Source: DASPJQ01 sp035299065 (GTDB lineage: Bacteria; Bacteroidota; Bacteroidia; Flavobacteriales_D; UBA2798). Taken from it: 41,280 bases of DNA. The notes under the pieces were generated by a model that searched no databases, was not told where the DNA came from, and saw only the letters and a list, made by a program, of their open reading frames with translations. Location of the stretch: assembly GCA_035299065.1 (NCBI GenBank), contig DATGXI010000111.1:1-41280 (forward strand), read 5' to 3'. Numbering within the stretch: position 1 is the first letter of the stretch; the number at the start of each line of letters is the position of its first letter. The position numbers and the translations under genes were made by a program. This document shows, piece after piece, positions 32,997-41,106 of the stretch.

Positions 32997-34421
32997 CTAC
33001 TTCATTGACAAATTAAGTGACTCAACAATTATGGCCGTTGCATCTGAATTATTTTCTACCCAAACCTCTATGTAATCATTGGGGGCCAGTTGTACGGTAC
33101 ATGAAAGTGATACACAATCCCTGTCAGAACTTGCATTTAGCCTTAACCATTGTTTTGACTCAGGAAGTATGACCCCGTTTTTTGCAATGTAAAACGAGAA
33201 ATTTTTATTGCTTCCTGCAGCTGCCATGCTCAATGATCCCAATACCTGGAACCTGCGCGTTTTGGCCCCGGTATAGGTCATTCGGTTATTTGTGGGTGAC
33301 GTTGTTCTGAACAAACTCGCAGCTGTTGTAGTTCCAGCTAATTTTACCGGGGTATTTATGGCTGAAAACACCGTTGATGCCGATCCCGTTATATAAATAT
33401 TACCTGAAGCCACATCGTCTTTTTCAGTGTTTAACCCTGTTGCTTCAACCTCCCAGGCATTGGTAAAACTACCGGCAACATAAGTACCTGTTCCCAAAAA
33501 CAACACTACTTTTAATGAGCCTACACTTAAACTGGTAATACCACTTATATTAAGTGCCGTTGCTGAATTGGATGCATTGGCGTAACGGTCGCCACCCAGT
33601 ATTTGTATCGCATTAAATGTTCCGGTAAATGTTTCATATGCGTTGTAATTACTGGCATCCCACAACATATTATTTAACAACACATTTGTATTGTTGGTAA
33701 ACGTTACACCATTCTGATTGCTGAAATAGGCAACCGTTCCAAAATAAACTGTTCCTCCGTATCCCTGTATTGTACCTACCGTGTTGCACCCAAGTATATA
33801 ACAATTTTGTACAATAAAATTTTTAGCGGCTCCACCACCATTTAAATTGAATACTTTTCCTGCCGATGCAACAAGTGTTAAAAATTTAAGGTTGCCTGCA
33901 CTTGAACCGGTAAACAATTCACCGGTTCCGGTATAAACCAATTTATCGTTTAACGGATCGGCACCGGTAACCGAGCATCCATTCATATCAATTTTATCGC
34001 TCACCACTATGGTTCCGTTTATTTCATACAGGGTACCAGCAGTTAATGTAATGACACCCGATACAGGGGCAGGCAGGTCACTTGCCGATTTTACAATTAC
34101 ATAATTGTTGCGTGAAATGGATGATGTTAATAGTTTTACCCATTTTGCTCCGTCCCATGAATAATACCCATCGGCAACGGCTCCACCTGTACTGTACACC
34201 AACATGCCTGCTGTAACAGGAGCCGTAAGCGGACTTGCCGAACCCAGGCTTGTAATGGCAACACGCGGACATAAAAATCCTTTGTTGGTACTTTCCAGTT
34301 CAAGCAATGAATTGGCGTTAATGGTGTTTGGATTGTCACCAATTTTTACCTGGGCTTTACTTATATAAGCAAAACCAAAAACAATTAAACAAAAAAGAGC
34401 AATGCGTAGTATTAGTTTCAT
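32997..34421 (-). CDS. Secreted protein with phage-fibre-like C-terminal domain
   Basis: The protein has 474 residues. The signal peptide is MKLILRIALFCLIVFGFAYISKAQ. The next 80 residues match a module common at the start of Bacteroidota surface proteins (KIGDNPNTINANSLLELEST ... GMLVYSTGGAVADGYYSWDGAKWVKL). The middle (about 110-330) looks like a right-handed beta-helix (GNLKFLTLVASAGKVFNLNG, IVQNCYILGCNTVGTIQGYG). The last 90 residues (TRRFQVLGSLSMAAAGSNKN ... LAPNDYIEVWVENNSDATAI) look like a C1q/TNF-type jelly roll as found at the ends of phage fibres. There is no T9SS tail, so the export route is unclear. A TAGGTTTG box lies 22 bases upstream of the ATG. Confidence 0.65.
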   Translation of the reverse strand: MKLILRIALFCLIVFGFAYISKAQVKIGDNPNTINANSLLELESTNKGFLCPRVAITSLGSASPLTAPVTAGMLVYSTGGAVADGYYSWDGAKWVKLLTSSISRNNYVIVKSASDLPAPVSGVITLTAGTLYEINGTIVVSDKIDMNGCSVTGADPLNDKLVYTGTGELFTGSSAGNLKFLTLVASAGKVFNLNGGGAAKNFIVQNCYILGCNTVGTIQGYGGTVYFGTVAYFSNQNGVTFTNNTNVLLNNMLWDASNYNAYETFTGTFNAIQILGGDRYANASNSATALNISGITSLSVGSLKVVLFLGTGTYVAGSFTNAWEVEATGLNTEKDDVASGNIYITGSASTVFSAINTPVKLAGTTTAASLFRTTSPTNNRMTYTGAKTRRFQVLGSLSMAAAGSNKNFSFYIAKNGVILPESKQWLRLNASSDRDCVSLSCTVQLAPNDYIEVWVENNSDATAIIVESLNLSMK

Positions 34422-34443
34422 ATGTGTTGTTTTAATTACAACA

Positions 34444-34451
34444 CAAACCTA
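34444..34451 (-). promoter_or_regulatory. Bacteroidota -7 box (TAGGTTTG) before the fibre-like gene
   Basis: On the minus strand TAGGTTTG is a perfect TAnnTTTG match 22 bases before the ATG at 34421, with GTTTA about 20 bases further upstream as a possible -33 element. Leader of about 17 bases. Confidence 0.55.
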
Positions 34452-34558
34452 GGTACAGGGGGCTTTATATTAAACTACGATTTAGTCAGGTACTGACGCG
34501 TGTAAGATTTTTGATGAATATGTAATAATAAATGGTTGTTTTTAGTGGGTTGAGCCCT

Positions 34559-35041
34559 TTACGGCACCCAGGCTTCCTTCGTTCCCAGCTCAGGCCTTCC
34601 ATTCAATTTCAGGTTTATAAAAAGCTGCATCCTGTAGGTTGTCAGGAATTTCACGGCTGAGTTCAGGAGGGCCGATCCCAGCGGCATTTTTTCTTTCCAG
34701 GGCATTTCGCTTTCCTGGGTCAGCAATTGTTCATCTGTAACGTTTTTAAGCAGGTCCTGCATACGTTGCCATTGCGCATCAATGCGTGCCGGGAAATCGG
34801 CCAGTGTAACATGCATATTGCTCTCACGCATGGCCTTGCGTTCATCGGGAGTCATGTCCTTGTTCAGCATCCAGTAAATGGACAATTCGCCAATATAGCT
34901 CAGGTAAATCATGAGCTCGTGCGTGCTGCGAAGTTTTTCCCCTGGCCTGTAGTCAAGGTCTTTTTCTTCAATAAGTGCAGCCAGGCGCTTTAAAAGCGTG
35001 ATTTCACGTTCAAGGTTGGTAAGCAGGTGTTGTTTGTACAT
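34559..35041 (-). CDS. DinB-like four-helix protein
   Basis: The protein has 160 residues and is a DinB/YfiT-type four-helix bundle: MYKQHLLTNLEREITLLKRLAALI, the helix with RSTHELMIYLSYIGELSIYWM, FPARIDAQWQRMQDLLKNVTDE, and a last helix SAVKFLTTYRMQLFINLKLNG. Many family members bind a metal through three His residues and act as thiol-dependent transferases. Here the first His (about residue 41, THELM) is present, but the pair usually found in the last helix is replaced by Phe/Thr, so metal binding is doubtful. It is divergent from the DUF2235 operon. The two phased dyads at 35111-35143 lie between the two promoters and could regulate either. Confidence 0.75.
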   Translation of the reverse strand: MYKQHLLTNLEREITLLKRLAALIEEKDLDYRPGEKLRSTHELMIYLSYIGELSIYWMLNKDMTPDERKAMRESNMHVTLADFPARIDAQWQRMQDLLKNVTDEQLLTQESEMPWKEKMPLGSALLNSAVKFLTTYRMQLFINLKLNGRPELGTKEAWVP

Positions 35042-35110
35042 GCGTGCAAGATAAAAAGGAAAATGAAAGCCGGGGTGGAATTTTTGCGGAAAATACGGTC
35101 CAGGTCACTC

Positions 35111-35143
35111 CGTATTTCTACGGTACATGCACGTATTTCTACG
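35111..35143. promoter_or_regulatory. Two phased CGTATTTCTACG dyads (candidate LytTR sites)
   Basis: CGTATTTCTACG, the reverse complement of the 12-mer at 21497-21552, occurs at 35111-35122 and 35132-35143, 21 bases start to start, and both copies continue GGTA. They lie 88 bases before the DUF2235 start and 70 bases before the divergent DinB-like start. Their orientation toward the DUF2235 gene is the same as that of the other cluster toward the S74 surface gene. These are probable binding sites of one LytTR regulator, by inference. Confidence 0.65.
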
Positions 35144-35158
35144 GTATTTACACCTCCT

Positions 35159-35189
35159 TTTGTTGGAAACGCCCGGTTTTTTATTTAAT
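35159..35189 (+). promoter_or_regulatory. Possible promoter of the DUF2235 operon
   Basis: TTTG (35159-35162) is followed after exactly 19 bases by TATTTAAT (35182-35189), a poor match to TAnnTTTG at the right spacing. The -33 element begins 15 bases after the second dyad. A good -33 with a weak -7 would fit a promoter that needs an activator. Confidence 0.35.
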
Positions 35190-35231
35190 TAGTATAACGC
35201 AACCTGTTAACCTGTACAACCCTTTTCATTC

Positions 35232-36341
35232 ATGGCTACACATAAAAAACGCATTGTTGCCTGTTCTGACGGAACGTGGAACAGCTCCGAAAAAGAAACA
35301 CATACCAACGTGGAATTGTTTTACAATTGCATAAATGAGCATGATGCAAACGGAATTCAACAGGTTAAAATTTACGATGCCGGTGTAGGCAGCAGTTCAT
35401 TTGACACAAAAGACCAGGTGTTTGGCGGCATCATAGGCGCAGGCATTGACCAGAACATTAAAGATGTGTATACCTTTTTAATGCTCAATTATCAGCCGGG
35501 CGATGAAATATATTTATTTGGTTTCAGTCGCGGTGCCTATACTTCGCGCAGCGTAGCAGGTTTCATCAACAACTGCGGTATTTTAAAACCTGAAAACCTT
35601 CACCTCATTGACAATGCGTATGAATTGTACCGCAGCAGAGACAAGTATGCTTCACCTGACTCCGACATGATGAAATCCTTCAGGCAAAACTATTGCGTTG
35701 AGCCCGAAACCGGTGTATATTTCATTGGTGTTTGGGACACGGTTGGCAGCCTGGGTTTTCCATGGAAGAAAAAATACAATGCCAAAAGGTATAAATTTCA
35801 CGATGTAAAAATTAGCAGTAAAATCAGTTATGCCTATCACGCGCTTTCCATTGATGAAAGCCGCAGTGAATTTGCACCTACCCTTTGGGAATTGACCGAC
35901 ACGGTTAAAAACACGCCCGGGCATAAACAGGTTTTGGAACAACGTTGGTTTCCCGGGGTACACAGCAATGTGGGTGGCGGGTATGCCAATTCAGGGTTAA
36001 GTGACCTTGCCCTTGAGTGGTTATTTAAAATGGCATCCAATGCCGGTTTAAGTGCCGAAATAAATGGTGATGTCTTAAACAAAAAAATAAACGGGTATCA
36101 ATTTAATCCCACATACAAAGGTACACTCTACAATTCCATGAGCCTGTTGTACTGGATTACCTTTTCCTATAAACCGCGTACGGTAATGATTGAGCGCAAA
36201 AACGAAAAAGGCGAACGTATGGTGACCAACGAAGTGCTTGACGATTCAGTGTTGCTCAGGTACAACGATGCCGCCCTTAAATACAAACCAAAAAATTTGC
36301 GCAATGCAATCATTCAATACAACATGAAGCAGGCAAAATAA
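35232..36341 (+). CDS. DUF2235 (Tle1-like) alpha/beta hydrolase
   Basis: The protein has 369 residues. It starts HKKRIVACSDGTWNSSEKE, the classic DUF2235 opening, followed by IKDVYTFLMLNYQPGDEIYL. The catalytic triad can be assigned: nucleophile Ser99 in GFSRGAYTSR, Asp169 in VWDTVGSLG, and His244 in GVHSNVGGGY. The family includes the type VI secretion phospholipases of the Tle1 group, as well as many uncharacterised stand-alone enzymes. There is no signal peptide or membrane span, so it is cytoplasmic unless secreted with help. The C-terminal part is shorter than in Tle1 effectors. Its TAA abuts the ATG of the next gene with no gap, so it heads an operon with three membrane or unknown proteins. 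Phased dyads lie upstream. Confidence 0.88.
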   Translation: MATHKKRIVACSDGTWNSSEKETHTNVELFYNCINEHDANGIQQVKIYDAGVGSSSFDTKDQVFGGIIGAGIDQNIKDVYTFLMLNYQPGDEIYLFGFSRGAYTSRSVAGFINNCGILKPENLHLIDNAYELYRSRDKYASPDSDMMKSFRQNYCVEPETGVYFIGVWDTVGSLGFPWKKKYNAKRYKFHDVKISSKISYAYHALSIDESRSEFAPTLWELTDTVKNTPGHKQVLEQRWFPGVHSNVGGGYANSGLSDLALEWLFKMASNAGLSAEINGDVLNKKINGYQFNPTYKGTLYNSMSLLYWITFSYKPRTVMIERKNEKGERMVTNEVLDDSVLLRYNDAALKYKPKNLRNAIIQYNMKQAK

Positions 36342-37559
36342 ATGGCCATGGACAATAAGGATGATAAAAAAGAAAAAAAGAAATATGATTTAAAGTCATA
36401 CGGTATTTTTATTGTCATAGCCTGTTGCACCGTTTGCTATCTGGTAGGGTACACAGTTATCAATGACAACCTGGTTGAGTACAGCGAACTTTCCGATAGC
36501 TTTTCCATAAGTGTTCCTGCAAAAAATAAACGTGACCGAACCATACTAACCTTTGAACGCAAAAAAGAAATACCCGATACGTTATCTCAACAGGCATTTA
36601 CCTTAAAAACAAAAACCGTTGAGGACACCACCCTTCTACCAAAACTATCAGCCACAGCATCGGCCGGCATAAGCGCACCGTTTAAGTTAGTCAAGCAACC
36701 CATTCCGGGTGATCATTATCACTTACGGCATTACCTGTTTCATGCAAACCCGATGTTTATGGTTTGGGTTGTTTTGGTCTTAATCATGATTACAGTTGCC
36801 GGTGGTTGTTTTGCGGCTTACCTGTTCCAGGCTTTTGATCTCGCTTACAAATACACCCTTGGCTGGAAAACCCTTGCCAACGCTTTTCTTTTCCTGGCAA
36901 TAATTGCATTATTTCTTACCATGTCAAATGCCGACCTGGTTGGTTATAACCGCGCCCAGGATGTAATAAATGAATTTGGCGTATTGCTGTCAGGCGGATG
37001 GGTGTTGACCTTTATCATTACGTTTACCTTATGTCTTATAAGTCCGTTGTTGTATTATATGTTTTTAATCGGACTTGCATGTGATAACGTATTACCCGAA
37101 AATGATACCAGGGAGGAAGTTGAAGAATCAGTTACAAAGCTGGAAAACCTAAACACCATGCTGCGCAACACCTTTCGTGTATTGAGTTGCGTAGTGGCTT
37201 TTTCGGTTATTACCTCCAGTGCATTTCGTGTTTCACTTAAAAAAGCCATTAACCTGGACGATCGTGTTTTTGATGTATTTCCATCTGACGCCAGCCTGGT
37301 ATACGGCCTTTACTTTTCACTGTTCCTGGGCATTATGTATGTGCCAATTTATTTGTATTTAAAACGCAACTACGGCATCTTAAAACAAAAAGCCGAACAC
37401 CTGCAATCTAGCATGGACGATAAAGAGTGGGCTGCAAAGCAGGCTGGCAAAATGAACTTTAATTTAACGTTAACCGACAACTTTAAACTGGCCATCATGA
37501 TGCTGTCACCTTTTATCACAAGTTTATTGCCCCAGCAAATGCATGATTTATTTAATTAA
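36342..37559 (+). CDS. Multi-span membrane protein in the DUF2235 operon
   Basis: The protein has 405 residues. A Lys/Asp-rich start (MAMDNKDDKKEKKKYDLKSYG) is followed by a span (IFIVIACCTVCYLVGYTVI). An external domain of about 100 residues comes next (SDSFSISVPAKNKRDRTILT ...). Five or six further spans follow (MFMVWVVLVLIMITVAGGCF, NAFLFLAIIALFLTMSNA, LTFIITFTLCLISPLLYYMF, VLSCVVAFSVITSS, VYGLYFSLFLGIMYVPIYL). A helical cytoplasmic segment (REEVEESVTKLENLNTML) lies between spans. I do not recognise the family. Its start directly follows the lipase stop, and translational coupling suggests that it works with the lipase. Charge pattern places the N-terminus in the cytoplasm. Confidence 0.7.
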   Translation: MAMDNKDDKKEKKKYDLKSYGIFIVIACCTVCYLVGYTVINDNLVEYSELSDSFSISVPAKNKRDRTILTFERKKEIPDTLSQQAFTLKTKTVEDTTLLPKLSATASAGISAPFKLVKQPIPGDHYHLRHYLFHANPMFMVWVVLVLIMITVAGGCFAAYLFQAFDLAYKYTLGWKTLANAFLFLAIIALFLTMSNADLVGYNRAQDVINEFGVLLSGGWVLTFIITFTLCLISPLLYYMFLIGLACDNVLPENDTREEVEESVTKLENLNTMLRNTFRVLSCVVAFSVITSSAFRVSLKKAINLDDRVFDVFPSDASLVYGLYFSLFLGIMYVPIYLYLKRNYGILKQKAEHLQSSMDDKEWAAKQAGKMNFNLTLTDNFKLAIMMLSPFITSLLPQQMHDLFN

Positions 37560-37570
37560 ACCAAATTAAT

Positions 37571-38233
37571 ATGTCGCTAAAAAAAACACAGCAGGTATTT
37601 TCAGGATTAAATCTGATTGGGAATTTTATAGAATCGCCCTTGCGTGTGGGCGATATTGTATTCCACGATGACGGTGAACACAAAGTGTGGGGAAACATTG
37701 AAGATCTTGTTCCCGGTTTTACACTTGCTGATAAACTTATAAGTTCAAACAAAAGTGATTTAAAGTTCACTACCGAATCGGGTATTGACATAAGTATTGG
37801 AGGCATGGCGGGCTCACCTGTAGCCAGTGGCGAAGTGCAATTGAAATTCAATAACAAAAATTCAGCGTTTGTATCGCTTAAACAAATACAGCGTACAGTT
37901 GTAAAACTGGGTTTAGTAAATGCAGCCCTCACTAAAATATGGGAAGAGAACGGGTTTAACAAACTATCCAAAAAAATGCATTACCATTTTATTTCTGATG
38001 TGATAACTGCCGAATCAGGCACCGTTATTTTCAGCCAGGACCGTGACAATAAAATATTGTTGAAAGGAAAAAACAATGCACCCATTGGTTCGGTACTGGA
38101 AATTGGCAGCGGCCAGGTTGAGTTGGCAAGCTCATCAAAAGCTACGCTTGAAATTATAAGCGCAACCAAAATTTCCCCGCTTTATACGGCTATGCGGTAC
38201 AAGAGCAATGGCGATTTTGAGGTGGTGGGGTAG
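37571..38233 (+). CDS. Unrecognised soluble beta-rich protein in the DUF2235 operon
   Basis: The protein has 220 residues with no signal peptide and no membrane span. It is rich in alternating strands (LRVGDIVFHDDGEHKVWGNI, SGIDISIGGMAGSPVASGEV, QLKFNNKNSAFVSLKQ). A central amphipathic helix (IQRTVVKLGLVNAALTKIWE) follows, then more strands (SGTVIFSQDRDNKILLKGKN, IGSVLEIGSGQVELASSS). I cannot assign a family. A ligand- or membrane-binding regulator, or a pore-forming protein, are both imaginable; neither is supported by a motif. The gaps to its neighbours are 11 and 5 bases, so it belongs to the operon and probably acts with the lipase and the two membrane proteins. Confidence 0.6.
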   Translation: MSLKKTQQVFSGLNLIGNFIESPLRVGDIVFHDDGEHKVWGNIEDLVPGFTLADKLISSNKSDLKFTTESGIDISIGGMAGSPVASGEVQLKFNNKNSAFVSLKQIQRTVVKLGLVNAALTKIWEENGFNKLSKKMHYHFISDVITAESGTVIFSQDRDNKILLKGKNNAPIGSVLEIGSGQVELASSSKATLEIISATKISPLYTAMRYKSNGDFEVVG

Positions 38234-38238
38234 AAATC

Positions 38239-39405
38239 ATGTCTAAAAAGCCAGAATTACATAGCGATCACGAAAACAGCAGGCGCCTTATTGATTCCCT
38301 GGACAACTATGTCTTTGTGGCTTTTGGCATAGCATTTATTATGTTCATTTCGTTTATTTTTCTTTCCAATAAGTGTTACTTAAAATATCACATTGACAAG
38401 TATTCTATTTTTGCCCCGGGAACTGATATTGATAAAATAAAAGAAAACAATGATCTTACCTTCAATCAAAATATGAAGGAAGAAATAGCCGGCATTTACA
38501 ACAACCGCAAAGACCATTATGATAAAAACATTACTTCATTGTCTTCGGTTATTAATGGAATGGGCATTTGTTGTCTTTTAGGCATTTGTCTTTTGTACTT
38601 TGACAAGCGCGATGAAATTGAATTTTTTGGCGTTTCCATACCTTTTAAATCCATTTTTTTACTTCTGCCGGTTGTGATGCTTTATCTCTGGCTTAGCTTT
38701 GGGTTTTCTCTTTCCACAGCCATTGACAGTCGGGCGGTTTGTTATGTTTCGGCTGTTAAACTCCAGTATTTTTCTGAAAAAGTAATTGAACTGGAGGGTA
38801 ATCATCCCTCTAAAGATTCAACAGGTACAAATCCAACAAGCAGTGAGGTAATAAGCAGTGGAAGCATAGATACAACACTTGCCATATCCGTAAAATTTAA
38901 CCGTGATTACAGTAAGATTCATGCATTGGACGATAACGGGATCCTGGATGGAATGGCAAATGTGTATATGGGACTTTACACCGATACTGTTTACACTTAC
39001 TTTTATAATTTCCTTGAAGGTCCACCGCCTATGGCCAAAAAAGACGAAGAACTCAACATGCGCACACTAATAAAAACCACTAAAGACAAACAAATTGTAG
39101 CAGTTGCAATAAGCCTGTTTACTGTATTCGGCACCCTGTGTGGCTTAACAATTGGTTTACTGATTGCACTTCTTTTACGTTTTCAGCGTGTATACAGCAA
39201 TAATTCAAATCTTACGGTAGCATTAACCATTTCGGTAGTTACCTTTTTAGGAGTAACATTCATTGGTTTTCTTATGGAAAAATCGTATTTGATTTCCTTC
39301 TGCGCTTACATTTGGTTGGTTGCGGGCATTGTTCTATGGCTTTACAGCATCAAACTTGAAAAATATGCCCAGGCGGGAGAACCATTAATTAAACTATCTG
39401 CTTAA
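38239..39405 (+). CDS. Second multi-span membrane protein in the DUF2235 operon
   Basis: The protein has 388 residues with about six spans: VFVAFGIAFIMFISFIFLSN, VINGMGICCLLGICLLYF, SIFLLLPVVMLYLWLSFGFS, VAISLFTVFGTLCGLTIGLL, LTVALTISVVTFLGVTFIGF and AYIWLVAGIVLWLYSI. A domain of about 60 residues separates spans 1 and 2, and one of about 130 residues separates spans 3 and 4. The latter contains a Ser/Thr-rich stretch (HPSKDSTGTNPTSSEVISSG) and is probably extracytoplasmic. I do not recognise the family. It differs from the other membrane protein at 36342, though both share a first span followed by a soluble domain. It starts 5 bases after the 220-residue gene and is the last gene with tight spacing; the deacetylase follows after 35 bases. 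Confidence 0.68.
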   Translation: MSKKPELHSDHENSRRLIDSLDNYVFVAFGIAFIMFISFIFLSNKCYLKYHIDKYSIFAPGTDIDKIKENNDLTFNQNMKEEIAGIYNNRKDHYDKNITSLSSVINGMGICCLLGICLLYFDKRDEIEFFGVSIPFKSIFLLLPVVMLYLWLSFGFSLSTAIDSRAVCYVSAVKLQYFSEKVIELEGNHPSKDSTGTNPTSSEVISSGSIDTTLAISVKFNRDYSKIHALDDNGILDGMANVYMGLYTDTVYTYFYNFLEGPPPMAKKDEELNMRTLIKTTKDKQIVAVAISLFTVFGTLCGLTIGLLIALLLRFQRVYSNNSNLTVALTISVVTFLGVTFIGFLMEKSYLISFCAYIWLVAGIVLWLYSIKLEKYAQAGEPLIKLSA

Positions 39406-39440
39406 AACTACTAACTAAAATTTCATATAAAATTTAAACC

Positions 39441-40391
39441 ATGAAAGGAATTATAGTAAACGCTGACGATTTTGGGCCATCACCTTTTATTAACCGGGGA
39501 ATAATTGATGGCATTGAAAAAGGGGTGATCAATTCAGTTTCCGCCTTTGTTACATTTAACAACGAGTGCATGGACAACATAAGTGCGCTAAAAAAACGCA
39601 TTGATGAAGAATTTCCCCACGTTAAAATTGGCTTGCATGTTTCGTTAACAGCAGGGCAACCGGTACATGATCCATATACCGCGGTAAGTTCAATTTGCTA
39701 TAAACGTAAGCCCCTCGATCATTTTTGCCCGTTTAAAGACATTGATGTATTTGAGGTTGATAAAACACACCTTGAAGCTGAGATAAGGGCACAGGTGAAC
39801 CGGCTTGGCAAAGCACTTGGCGGTATTGAGTACATTGACCACATTAATTCACATTTGGGCATTTTTAATTTTTATATGCCGTTTTGGGAAGCATTTACAA
39901 AAATCACAACCGAATACAATTTCCCAATGCGCAACCCTATTTCGGCAGAACATAAAAGACGTATTTTACCGCCCCACCATTATATTATACCCTTGCCTAT
40001 TGAAGGTTATGCGCTTAAACAAGGCTTGCGTGACATTGAACATCCGCGCACAGTATTGGAACTTATCAAAGGAACGAACAAGAATAACCTGTTTTTAAGA
40101 GAGGCCGATGCCATTTCCAAAAAAATAAAAATGCCGGCTTATTTCATCACCCATTATTATGGAAAGCCAGGCTTTGGAACGCTGCGCAAAATTGTAGATG
40201 CTGTACAGGAAAACGAAGTTGTGGAACTCATGGTACATGTAGGCAGAGGCAGTTATGCCGGTGAAAACTTTTGGGGAATTGACAATAATTATTACAATAC
40301 ACGTATTGACGAATTAAATTTTTTGGTGAAGCCTGACTTCAGGAACCGGATGCGTGACAAAGGTGTTGAGTTTGCGAATTACCCAAGGTAA
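39441..40391 (+). CDS. ChbG/HpnK (YdjC) family polysaccharide deacetylase-like protein
   Basis: The protein has 316 residues. It opens MKGIIVNADDFGPSPFINRG with the family NADDFG motif (Asp9/Asp10). Likely metal or catalytic histidines are His66 (KIGLHVSLTAGQP) and His134/His138 (DHINSHLGIFN). ITHYYGKPGFGT and VELMVHVGRGS complete the pattern. ChbG removes an acetyl group from chitobiose derivatives in E. coli, and HpnK acts in hopanoid modification; the substrate here is unknown. There is no signal peptide, so it is cytoplasmic. It may be the fifth gene of the lipase operon (35-base gap) or an independent gene. It is convergent with the protease, with 13 bases between their stops. Confidence 0.88.
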   Translation: MKGIIVNADDFGPSPFINRGIIDGIEKGVINSVSAFVTFNNECMDNISALKKRIDEEFPHVKIGLHVSLTAGQPVHDPYTAVSSICYKRKPLDHFCPFKDIDVFEVDKTHLEAEIRAQVNRLGKALGGIEYIDHINSHLGIFNFYMPFWEAFTKITTEYNFPMRNPISAEHKRRILPPHHYIIPLPIEGYALKQGLRDIEHPRTVLELIKGTNKNNLFLREADAISKKIKMPAYFITHYYGKPGFGTLRKIVDAVQENEVVELMVHVGRGSYAGENFWGIDNNYYNTRIDELNFLVKPDFRNRMRDKGVEFANYPR

Positions 40392-40404
40392 CGAAAGTGA
40401 AAAT

Positions 40405-41106
40405 TCAAACCAATGAGTTTTTTATGTTATCAATAAAAGCTGCTATTTGAGGATTCACACAAACTGTTGATGAATAATTATCATTTGAAACATAAATACC
40501 GTGCGAAAGCAATTGCCCGTTATTGATGGAATAATACGGGCTTCCACTCATGCCGGAATACAAAGCGTTTTCAAGCCTCACTTCATTTATTCCTGATGAC
40601 AATACCGTAAATCCGCCAAATTCGGATTGCGTATTCCACAGAATCCCGTTACCCATGTTTTCATACGTGTATCCTTTTATAATACAATTCGCTCCTGGCG
40701 AGTGCTGCCATGAAAAATAATTTGGCAAAATCAGATCACGGTCTAAAATTATACACCCAAAATCGTAAGCAGGTGTATAGTGCTCACGAAATTCATCGGG
40801 TATGCTGAATTTATTGGCAAATATTTTTCCATAGGGCTGATCGTTTAAATGCAGTCCGGGAAACAGGGTTGCGCTTTTATACAATCCACTTCCCTTTGAA
40901 AACAGGCAATGTGCCGCAGTAACAAGTATGCGTGGATGTACCGAGAAGGCAGTTCCTGCAAAATACTTCTCGCCATTCTTAACAACCAGTTTACTGATTG
41001 CCGGAAAAACAACACGCTGGTGGCTAAGTGTGCTGTTGAGAATGCGATTTGCATCGCGCAATTTTCGAACTCTTTTGAAATTAAACTTTGGCATAATTTT
41101 TACCAT
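40405..41106 (-). CDS. Trypsin-like (S1 family) serine protease without signal peptide
   Basis: The protein has 233 residues. The catalytic triad is intact: His66 (LVTAAHCLFS), Asp115 (YDFGCIILD) and Ser187 (SGMSGSPYY). The chain otherwise follows a short chymotrypsin fold: FAGTAFSVHPRILVTAAHC, then ILWNTQSEFGGFTVLSSG, and a C-terminal helix. The N-terminus (MVKIMPKFNFKRVRKLRDAN) is basic and not hydrophobic, so no signal peptide or anchor is visible, unusual for this fold in bacteria. ATG 41106 overlaps the stop of the upstream gene (ATGGTAA). ATG 41094 is an alternative start just past that stop. Translational coupling to the upstream gene is likely. Convergent with the deacetylase. Confidence 0.82.
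   Translation of the reverse strand: MVKIMPKFNFKRVRKLRDANRILNSTLSHQRVVFPAISKLVVKNGEKYFAGTAFSVHPRILVTAAHCLFSKGSGLYKSATLFPGLHLNDQPYGKIFANKFSIPDEFREHYTPAYDFGCIILDRDLILPNYFSWQHSPGANCIIKGYTYENMGNGILWNTQSEFGGFTVLSSGINEVRLENALYSGMSGSPYYSINNGQLLSHGIYVSNDNYSSTVCVNPQIAAFIDNIKNSLV

Noticed and set aside
35232..36341. DUF2235 protein as a type VI secretion effector
   Set aside because: No VgrG, Hcp, PAAR, Tap/DUF4123 or recognisable immunity gene is in the neighbourhood, and it lacks the long Tle1 C-terminal extension.
37571..38233. Bacterial gasdermin identity for the 220-residue orphan next to a protease
   Set aside because: I could not find the gasdermin N-terminal pattern or an inhibitory C-terminal peptide; the protease is also 2 kb away in the opposite direction.
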